Assembly (NCBI GenBank): GCA_007133925.1
Contig: SLLU01000102.1
Coordinates: forward strand, 1-5,759
DNA length: 5,759 nt
From: Candidatus Halarchaeoplasma halalkaliphilum
Lineage (GTDB): Archaea > Thermoplasmatota > Thermoplasmata > Halarchaeoplasmatales > Halarchaeoplasmataceae
Reading direction: 5' to 3'
Position 1 is the stretch's first letter; every line of letters begins with the position of its first letter. Positions 1 through 4,888 of this stretch are shown piece by piece. A model generated the notes under the pieces. It had not been told where the DNA came from and did no database searches. It was given only the letters and a program-made list of their open reading frames with translations. The position numbers and the translations under genes were made by a program.

Positions 1-2
1 CA

Positions 3-188
3 CACCGTTCCCAGACCAACTTCGTTATGCTTGACCTGGATGCCTACGATTATCTTCTGACAAAAGGTATAGTGGTGAGAAAGTTGGCTGGAAGGTTAGA
101 AGGCAAGATAAGGGTCACGGTGGGCACCCGTGAAGAGAACCGGGAGGTTGTGGAGGAGTTAAAAGAGTTCGCAGGGGCGTTGGGTTGA
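3..188 (+). CDS. hisC: Histidinol-phosphate aminotransferase, C-terminal end (partial)
   Basis: The frame is open from position 3 to a TGA at 186-188 and gives the last 61 residues of a protein whose start lies left of the window. The visible part contains SQTNFV, GIVVRKLAG and then IRVTVGTREEN followed by an acidic helix, which is the C-terminal small domain of HisC, a fold-type I PLP aminotransferase. HisC converts imidazole-acetol phosphate and glutamate to histidinol phosphate and 2-oxoglutarate in histidine synthesis. The arginines in GIVVR and IRVTVGT correspond by family position to those that hold the substrate carboxylate and phosphate. The PLP lysine lies outside the window. The stop codon overlaps the start of the next gene, which implies translational coupling. 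Other fold-type I aminotransferases are possible, but the VGTREEN motif favours HisC. Confidence 0.85.
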   Translation, partial: HRSQTNFVMLDLDAYDYLLTKGIVVRKLAGRLEGKIRVTVGTREENREVVEELKEFAGALG

Positions 189-889
189 ACTGGGTGGTTT
201 TCGATGTGGATGGTGTGCTCCTGGATGTGGGTGAAAGTTACGATATAGCCACCGAACTCACCGTAGAGTATTTCACCGGAACGAAAGTCGATCTCGGTCT
301 CCTGGGAAAATTCAGGGTCAAGGGTGCCCTGGGCGACGATTACAACCTATCCCAGGCTCTGATATGTGGTTTGGGGACAGGGGATGTGGAGAACTTCGTG
401 GACGAATTTCCCCGGGGAGGTACCATGGATTGGGTGAGGGAGAGGTACGAATCTCCCGTGGATATAGAAGATATCAAGGCGGTGTTCGACACCTACTACC
501 TGGGAGAGAAGTGCCCGGAGCCTCTTTTTCCCTTCGACGGCCTTTGGAAAAAGGAGAGGGTGTTGGTGGACATGGCCCTCCTCGAAGAGGTGGAAAGTCG
601 ATACAGTGTGGGTGCGGTGACCGGCAGGAGTTCACTGGAGATGGACCTGGCCGAAAAGACCCTGGGATACCGGTTCGAACACCGGGTTACCAGCGACGAT
701 TTCCTGAAGCCCGACCCCCGGGCCCTGGCATCCCTGGTACGGGACGAGCCGGGAGTGTTCATAGGCGACTCCAACACCGATGAGGTACTGGTGGAAGCAT
801 ACAACCGGGAATACAAGGGAAGGTTCGAGTTCATCATGGTACAGAGGGATGTTGAGGACGTTAACGAAGCCATCCGGGCTTTGCTCTGA
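185..889 (+). CDS. HAD-superfamily phosphatase, candidate histidinol-phosphate phosphatase
   Basis: This 234-residue HAD hydrolase has every catalytic motif: motif I DVDGV with nucleophile D7 and acid D9, motif II T146 in VTGRS, motif III K175 in LKPDP, and motif IV IGDSNTDE with D195 and D199. A cap of about 110 residues sits between motifs I and II, the subfamily I arrangement. The opening DVDGVLLDVGESY resembles the small HAD group TIGR01548, which I recall being linked to histidine genes in some organisms. The start is TTG at 185, sharing TTGA with the hisC stop; a weak purine-rich stretch (174-177) lies upstream. The next in-frame candidate, GTG at 194, would leave only three residues before motif I, so TTG is preferred. 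Coupling to hisC suggests it removes phosphate from histidinol phosphate, the step after HisC. That role is inferred; the HAD assignment is firm. Another small phosphate ester or a phosphoglycolate-like substrate is possible. Confidence 0.85.
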   Translation: MNWVVFDVDGVLLDVGESYDIATELTVEYFTGTKVDLGLLGKFRVKGALGDDYNLSQALICGLGTGDVENFVDEFPRGGTMDWVRERYESPVDIEDIKAVFDTYYLGEKCPEPLFPFDGLWKKERVLVDMALLEEVESRYSVGAVTGRSSLEMDLAEKTLGYRFEHRVTSDDFLKPDPRALASLVRDEPGVFIGDSNTDEVLVEAYNREYKGRFEFIMVQRDVEDVNEAIRALL

Positions 890-954
890 TCTACAAGGAG
901 ATGTGTTATTCTACCAGGGGTCATTTGGTTCCGAAACGTTTACGTGATAGATAT
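890..954. other. Convergent intergenic gap
   Basis: This 65-bp gap lies between the stop of the HAD gene on the plus strand and the stop of hel308 on the minus strand. It has no long oligo-T tract or strong hairpin on either strand, so neither gene has an obvious terminator here. It contains a small perfect palindrome AAACGTTT at 934-941 and an AAGGAG at 895-900 that directly abuts an ATG opening a 22-codon frame, judged not to be a gene. Confidence 0.5.
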
Positions 955-3096
955 TCAAAAATCCATTAGAGAGACCTGGGTCGAGGCGTCGGATATACGG
1001 GATGCCAATCTGTCCCCGAAACCGGGAAGCTTGGCCAGATCCCTCGGGGATGCCTTCAGTACCGCATCCGGGGTGAGGTATCCAGCGGCGTAAAGTGTCC
1101 TGGCTCGGACCCGGCCGATCTGTGGTAGTTCCATGAGGGGGAGCAGTTCCTCCCGGATACCGTTCTTCACACGGAGGGTCAGAGACCTCAATATGTCCGC
1201 CTTTTGGGGATTGAACATGTGTGCGATCCTGGTGGCGGAGTGGAGGAGCCACTCAGCGGTCTCCACCCGGTTCCTGATATCCCCGGGACCAACGTCGAAT
1301 CTGGTGGATATGTCGTCCTCGGAAACCTCATCCATCCAGTCCTTGAGCAGAAGGGCGGTCTTGAGGGCGGAGAGGTAGTGTTCCATCTCACCCTGGTCAA
1401 GGGGCAGGTCGAAGAACAGGTCCGCCCGTATGTCGGTGAACAGGTCCTCCAGTGGTGACATGTCATTTTTTCGGATGTAAAGCTGATATATGTCGGGAGT
1501 GAGGCATATGCCGTGGAGATATGATAGGGGGATGCCACTTCGCCCGCTGGAGGCCATCTCCTTCAATGTGATGGCGGATAGGGGGTCTATGTAAAGGGAG
1601 GAAACCAGTCTGCCGAATTGGGTGGGTACGATCTGATCGTCGTGGAACTCCACCATCCCGTGCTCATGGAGCAACTCGAATAGCTGGTCTATCAATGCCT
1701 CTATGGTCCAGAGGTCACTGTAATGGGCGTGAAACGTACCTTCCATGAACTCCATTACCCCTTCCAGGGTTTCGCAGTGGGAGGTGGCGATCAATGCCAG
1801 GAGGTGTTTCCTCAGAGAGGTCTCCACCGCCATACGGGAGTGGACCACCTCGCTGTCCCCCAGGAGATAGTTGTCCATCATTGAACCCACGTCCCTCTCA
1901 CTCTTGGCGATAAGTATTGCCTCGCCCACATCGTCGTAACCGGGACGGCCCGCCCTGCCGCACATCTGCTTCACCTCCATCACCGGAAGGGGGCTGTTGA
2001 ACCCGTGGAGGGGGTCATAACGTTTGCAGTCCCGGATTATTACCCTCCGGGCAGGCAGATTCACACCGGCAGCCAGTGTTGGTGTGGCCGTTATGAGCTT
2101 GATCTTTCTGGACTTGAAGCCTTTCTCCACCATACTTCTTTGCATATTGCTCAAGCCCGCATTGTGAAAGGCCGTGCCGGACTCCACGAGCCTTGCCAGA
2201 TTTTTTCCCATGGAAGTGGTGCTGTTATCCCGTATCTGTTCCGCCAGGTCCTGCAATTCCCTTCGTTCCCGGTCACCCAGATACCCCTCCACCAGACCCG
2301 CCATGTTCCCGGCCAGGGATTCGGCGGAACGCCGTGTGGAAACGAACACCAGGCATTGAGCACCCTCCTCCAGGGTTTTCCGGCACAGAACGGACACCGG
2401 GTCCCCCGGAGGGACTTCTTGGATGGTACCATCGCCAAATTTCAAAGTTCCGTTATGATATATGCTCTCGCTGAGTTCCACCGGTCTCCATTCACTCTTG
2501 TGATGCTCCGCACCGAGCCACTCCGCCAGGGCATCGGAGTTCCGTATGGTGGCGGAGAGTGCGATTATCTGCGCTTTCGAGTTCACCTGCTTCAACTTAG
2601 ACAGGGTCACCTCCAGGGTGGCACCCCGGTCCCTGTCATTGATCAGATGCACCTCGTCAGCTATGACCAGATTGATGTCCTTCAACCAGCCCACGTTGTG
2701 CCTCAGGAGGGAATCCGCCTTTTCGGAAGTGGCTACTATCACATCGTGATGCTCGAGCCTCGGATCAGGTTCGTCGTAATCACCCATGGACACCGCTACC
2801 TTCAGCCCCAGAACTTCGAATTCCCGCAGATCCTCCACCTTCTCAGAGGCAAGTGATCGTAGGGGGACTATGTAGAGCGCCTTCCCCCCACCCTCGATCA
2901 CCCTTTTAATTATGGCCAGGTACGCCAGTAGAGATTTACCGCTGGCAGTGGGGAACGCCAGAACCACGTTCTTCCCGTCCAACACATCACCCACGGATGA
3001 TCCCTGGGGCGGATAGAGCTCGTCGATGCCCCACGAGCGGATGATCCTTTTTCCATCTTCCATGATATCCAGGTCATCTACACGCAGGTTCCACAC
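955..3096 (-). CDS. hel308: Hel308 (Hjm) Ski2-like ATP-dependent DNA helicase
   Basis: This 713-residue protein is full length for archaeal Hel308, a 3'-to-5' superfamily 2 helicase that unwinds lagging strands at stalled forks and aids recombinational repair. Motifs in order: Q motif at YPPQ (Q31), Walker A PTASGKS (49-55), PLRSLASEK (78-86), TSEKADSLLR (123-132), DEVH (147-150), SAT (181-183), FVSTRR (251-256), TATPTLAAGVNLPARR (336-351), and QMCGRAGRPG (377-386). A winged-helix and ratchet region follows. The C-terminal helix-hairpin-helix domain holds IGRVRARTLYAAG (660-672), carrying the arginine cluster known to couple DNA binding to ATP hydrolysis, and a second hairpin at LPGFGDRLASRI (690-701). 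The last seven residues, QVSLMDF, fit a PCNA-interaction motif. The start is GTG at 3096; a GAGGTG Shine-Dalgarno-like string overlaps it, so the true start may be a few codons downstream. ATG at residue 12 is a weaker alternative. Confidence 0.96.
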   Translation of the reverse strand: MWNLRVDDLDIMEDGKRIIRSWGIDELYPPQGSSVGDVLDGKNVVLAFPTASGKSLLAYLAIIKRVIEGGGKALYIVPLRSLASEKVEDLREFEVLGLKVAVSMGDYDEPDPRLEHHDVIVATSEKADSLLRHNVGWLKDINLVIADEVHLINDRDRGATLEVTLSKLKQVNSKAQIIALSATIRNSDALAEWLGAEHHKSEWRPVELSESIYHNGTLKFGDGTIQEVPPGDPVSVLCRKTLEEGAQCLVFVSTRRSAESLAGNMAGLVEGYLGDRERRELQDLAEQIRDNSTTSMGKNLARLVESGTAFHNAGLSNMQRSMVEKGFKSRKIKLITATPTLAAGVNLPARRVIIRDCKRYDPLHGFNSPLPVMEVKQMCGRAGRPGYDDVGEAILIAKSERDVGSMMDNYLLGDSEVVHSRMAVETSLRKHLLALIATSHCETLEGVMEFMEGTFHAHYSDLWTIEALIDQLFELLHEHGMVEFHDDQIVPTQFGRLVSSLYIDPLSAITLKEMASSGRSGIPLSYLHGICLTPDIYQLYIRKNDMSPLEDLFTDIRADLFFDLPLDQGEMEHYLSALKTALLLKDWMDEVSEDDISTRFDVGPGDIRNRVETAEWLLHSATRIAHMFNPQKADILRSLTLRVKNGIREELLPLMELPQIGRVRARTLYAAGYLTPDAVLKASPRDLAKLPGFGDRLASRISDASTQVSLMDF

Positions 3097-3141
3097 CTCT
3101 TATCACGACCACAGGGGGTACGATACATGGTTATCACTTTT

Positions 3142-3160
3142 AGGATATATGTTAAATATA
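3142..3160 (-). promoter_or_regulatory. AT-rich TATA-type promoter upstream of hel308
   Basis: Read on the minus strand, GGAAAAG precedes TATATTTAA (3160 to 3152) and then ACATATATCC, which looks like a purine-rich BRE plus archaeal TATA box. With initiation about 25 bp downstream, hel308 would have a leader of roughly 25-35 nt. The same AT-rich block reads TTAAATATA on the plus strand, so it could also serve the divergent PUA gene with a leader of about 50 nt. The assignment comes from composition and spacing alone. Confidence 0.5.
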
Positions 3161-3201
3161 CTTTTCCGTGGGACCCCTCGGTGAAAATGTGTGTTACCCA
3201 A

Positions 3202-3212
3202 AGGATATATAT
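3202..3212 (+). promoter_or_regulatory. TATA box close to the PUA-protein start
   Basis: AGGATATATAT lies about 26 bp upstream of the ATG at 3234, the usual archaeal TATA-to-start-site distance, and is preceded by CCCAA that could act as a BRE. Used as a promoter, it would give a nearly leaderless transcript. The same AGGATATAT nonamer occurs 60 bp upstream at 3142-3150. Confidence 0.45.
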
Positions 3213-3218
3213 CGAAAA

Positions 3219-3224
3219 GGAGAT
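3219..3224 (+). promoter_or_regulatory. Shine-Dalgarno GGAGAT deciding the PUA-protein start
   Basis: GGAGAT precedes the ATG at 3234 with nine bases between them. It supports that ATG over the upstream in-frame GTG at 3168, which has no ribosome-binding sequence and would put the TATA-like element inside the gene. Confidence 0.6.
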
Positions 3225-3233
3225 TGCTTACCG

Positions 3234-3704
3234 ATGAGTTACAAGAACCAGCATCGACTCAAAGAAAAGAAAGTGGAGAGATATCACAATGAATTGATGG
3301 ATAGGTTGGGCAAGAGTATTTTCGAAAAGGGGGTCAAGGTGGATATAGCGGATTCCCCCTGGGGGAAGGTGCTGCTGGCAGACGGAGAAGTGGTGGCGGC
3401 TTTTTTCCAGGACGACTTGTTCCCCACCGTCAACGGGCTCTTGAAGCTCATCCCCGAGAAGGCCTTCGTCACTGTGGACATGGGTGCCGTGAGGTTCGTT
3501 TACAACGGAGCGGACATTATGGCACCGGGTGTGGTGGATGCCGACGAAGATATAGAGGAAGGGGACCTGGTATGGATAAGGGATGAAAACCATGGAAAAC
3601 CCCTTGCAGTGGGGAGGGCACTCACCGACGGTAATACAATGATCGAATCCACCGGTGGGAAGGTGGTTAAAACACTGCACCACATAGGGGACGGAAAGTA
3701 CTAA
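3234..3704 (+). CDS. PUA-domain RNA-binding protein, archaeal MCT-1/Tma20-like
   Basis: This 156-residue protein matches the archaeal COG2016 type: an N-terminal pre-PUA (DUF1947-like) domain at about 1-72, starting with a basic helix SYKNQHRLKEKK, and a PUA domain at about 77-153. The PUA signature is clear: VTVDMGAVRFVYNGADIMAPG (79-99), VDADEDIEEGD (101-111), ENHGKPLAVGRAL (118-130), and a KTLHHIGDGKY tail. Eukaryotic relatives are MCT-1/Tma20 and the N-terminus of eIF2D, which act in ribosome recycling and reinitiation with DENR. The archaeal role is not settled; tRNA or ribosome binding is a family-based inference. There is no SUI1 or enzymatic domain, so it is not a tRNA-guanine transglycosylase or pseudouridine synthase. 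An upstream in-frame GTG (3168) would add 22 residues, MGPLGENV onward, that do not look like this family. It converges on the isomerase gene with overlapping stops. Confidence 0.9.
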   Translation: MSYKNQHRLKEKKVERYHNELMDRLGKSIFEKGVKVDIADSPWGKVLLADGEVVAAFFQDDLFPTVNGLLKLIPEKAFVTVDMGAVRFVYNGADIMAPGVVDADEDIEEGDLVWIRDENHGKPLAVGRALTDGNTMIESTGGKVVKTLHHIGDGKY

Positions 3705-4735
3705 CCCAATTCTTTCTTGAGCTTGTCTATGACCTTCACAGGAGCCGGGTCCTTTCCGTTCAACACGGAAAGATAAAGGCTCACGTAATCCCCCAGGTAC
3801 ACCAGATACATGATACGCGCCAGCTGGGTCTCCCCCTCGGCATACACTTCCACCACATCCTCACAGCGTGAAAACGCCAGCTCCTTTGTTACCTCTATGC
3901 GTTTTGAGATACGCTCGTCCTCTGATACCTCCCTGAGAAGTATAGGTACGAAGTCGGAGGACCTGCTGTCCCCGGCCCAGCCCACTATCTCGTTGTGATT
4001 CATCTCCGGGATGGCCCCGAACCATGACAGCACCTCAGCATTCTCATTGAACTGGGTGTGCCATCGGTTCGCCACTGCGTTGTATATGGAGTGACCGTAG
4101 ATAACGGGTATCCTGCCGTGTATCCTCTTGGCTATGGTCTTGGCCTCGTTCTCCGCCGCGGGAACGGACAGTTTGATCTTGTCCCTGAGAGCACGCAGCT
4201 CCGACACGGTGTCGATTATGGCCACGTCGGGATCATAGACCAGTATCTCGGACAGTAACTCCAATACGGGAACAAACATGAATGCGATGGCAGCACGGGG
4301 ATGATATCCCTTTGGAGCCTTTATGAAGACCACACCTTTTCCACTGCACATATTTGCCAATTCACCGTTGGAGCTTATGGCCACCACCTTGGCACCCTTA
4401 CTAATGCCCTTCTCTGCCACGCTTATGGTCTCCTCTGTATTGCCCGAATATGATATGACGAATAGAAGGGTCTTTTTTGATACGAAATGGGGGAGGTCAT
4501 AGTCCTTTACCACATATATGGGGATCCCGATACGGTTGGCCAGGAAGCATTTCAGCAGATCGCCTATTATACCCGAACCACCCATACCCGCAACCACTAT
4601 CTCCGAGGGTTGAAAGGGGAGAAGATTGAGTTCCAGCCCTTCGATAACCTCCTCGATCTGTTCGGGAAATTTTTCCAATACACCAAATAGGCCCAGTCTG
4701 TCCAGTTCCGAGATCCTTTCCAGGTCATCCAACAT
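3701..4735 (-). CDS. Bifunctional phosphoglucose/phosphomannose isomerase
   Basis: This 344-residue cytosolic enzyme of the archaeal PGI/PMI family interconverts glucose 6-phosphate or mannose 6-phosphate with fructose 6-phosphate. It has two SIS (sugar isomerase) domains, at about 35-165 and 195-340. The first contains GMGGSGIIGDL (50-60) and the phosphate-binding SYSGNTEET (95-103). The second carries NENAE with E231 and PEMNHNEIVGW with H247, exactly 16 residues apart, as are the catalytic Glu203 and His219 of the Pyrobaculum enzyme. A lysine cluster at 334-341 fits the conserved C-terminal lysine. At 344 residues it is slightly longer than the roughly 300-330 typical of the family. The ATG start is backed by GTGATG (4745 to 4740, minus strand), complementary to the 16S tail, five bases away. 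The gene has its own promoter with a palindrome over the TATA box. Supply of fructose 6-phosphate or of mannose precursors for glycans is its likely role; which direction dominates cannot be seen. Confidence 0.93.
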   Translation of the reverse strand: MLDDLERISELDRLGLFGVLEKFPEQIEEVIEGLELNLLPFQPSEIVVAGMGGSGIIGDLLKCFLANRIGIPIYVVKDYDLPHFVSKKTLLFVISYSGNTEETISVAEKGISKGAKVVAISSNGELANMCSGKGVVFIKAPKGYHPRAAIAFMFVPVLELLSEILVYDPDVAIIDTVSELRALRDKIKLSVPAAENEAKTIAKRIHGRIPVIYGHSIYNAVANRWHTQFNENAEVLSWFGAIPEMNHNEIVGWAGDSRSSDFVPILLREVSEDERISKRIEVTKELAFSRCEDVVEVYAEGETQLARIMYLVYLGDYVSLYLSVLNGKDPAPVKVIDKLKKELG

Positions 4736-4753
4736 GATCCATCACTACAACTC

Positions 4754-4772
4754 TTATCCTGTGACAGGATAA
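4754..4772. repeat. Perfect palindrome over the isomerase promoter (candidate operator)
   Basis: TTATCCTGT and ACAGGATAA are exact reverse complements, nine bases each, around a single G at 4763. The right arm overlaps the minus-strand TATA-like CTATTTATCC. A one-base loop cannot form a stable RNA hairpin, so a dimeric DNA-binding regulator is the natural reading. Occupancy would block TBP/TFB on the isomerase promoter. The regulator is unknown and is not encoded in the window. Confidence 0.6.
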
Positions 4773-4776
4773 ATAG
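4768..4776 (-). promoter_or_regulatory. TATA box of the PGI/PMI gene
   Basis: CTATTTATC read on the minus strand lies 33-41 bp upstream of the ATG at 4735. Initiation about 25 bp downstream would fall near 4745 and give a leader of roughly 10 nt, just enough to include the GTGATG ribosome-binding string. The ten bases GATAAATAGA on the plus strand recur at 4846-4855. Confidence 0.5.
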
Positions 4777-4793
4777 ATTGTCCCGTTTTTTTG

Positions 4794-4844
4794 TTTACAC
4801 GAAGGTTTACAGGGTACCGTGGAGGAAGGTTCCCTTCACGTAAA
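4794..4844. repeat. Imperfect inverted repeat upstream of the purP-like gene
   Basis: The left arm TTTACACGAAGG (4794-4805) and right arm CCTTCACGTAAA (4833-4844) pair at 10 of 12 positions; the two central positions are AC/AC mismatches. They are separated by 27 bases. GTTTACA is also repeated directly at 4793-4799 and 4805-4811, 12 bp apart. The right arm runs into the TATA-like element, so these are candidate regulator sites; a leader hairpin is unlikely because the arms lie upstream of the expected start site. Confidence 0.4.
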
Positions 4845-4853
4845 TGATAAATA
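4841..4853 (+). promoter_or_regulatory. TATA-like element of the purP-like gene
   Basis: TAAATGATAAATA is the only AT-rich block close to the ATG at 4889. Initiation about 26 bp downstream would fall near 4875, giving a leader of about 14 nt that would hold the weak ribosome-binding GTGAG at 4879-4883, five bases before the start. Confidence 0.45.
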
Positions 4854-4888
4854 GACTCACCCCTATCTCGCCTTCGAAGTGAGCAGAA

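Noticed and set aside
496..924. 142-codon minus-strand frame across the HAD gene
   Set aside because: It is a shadow of the HAD gene, which has all catalytic motifs; the antisense product is low-complexity serine/arginine-rich with no family features.
939..947. TTTACGTGA, reverse complement of TCACGTAAA at 4836-4844, as a shared regulatory site
   Set aside because: It lies between convergent gene ends where no promoter is expected, and an eight-base version also occurs inside the isomerase coding sequence, so chance is likely.
901..969. 22-codon frame starting at an ATG right after AAGGAG
   Set aside because: The purine stretch abuts the ATG with no spacing, the product (MCYSTRGHLVPKR...) has no recognisable feature, and it overlaps the end of hel308.
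2005..2856. 283-codon open frame antisense to hel308
   Set aside because: It lies wholly inside the Hel308 helicase domains on the other strand, shows no recognisable motifs, and the helicase frame carries every family motif.
3168..3233. Upstream GTG extension of the PUA-protein frame
   Set aside because: It has no ribosome-binding site, contains a TATA-like element, and adds residues unlike the family; the ATG at 3234 has GGAGAT upstream.
4785..4792. T-rich run after the isomerase promoter as a plus-strand terminator
   Set aside because: No plus-strand gene ends nearby; the closest upstream plus-strand stop is more than 1 kb away and the run sits within a divergent promoter region.
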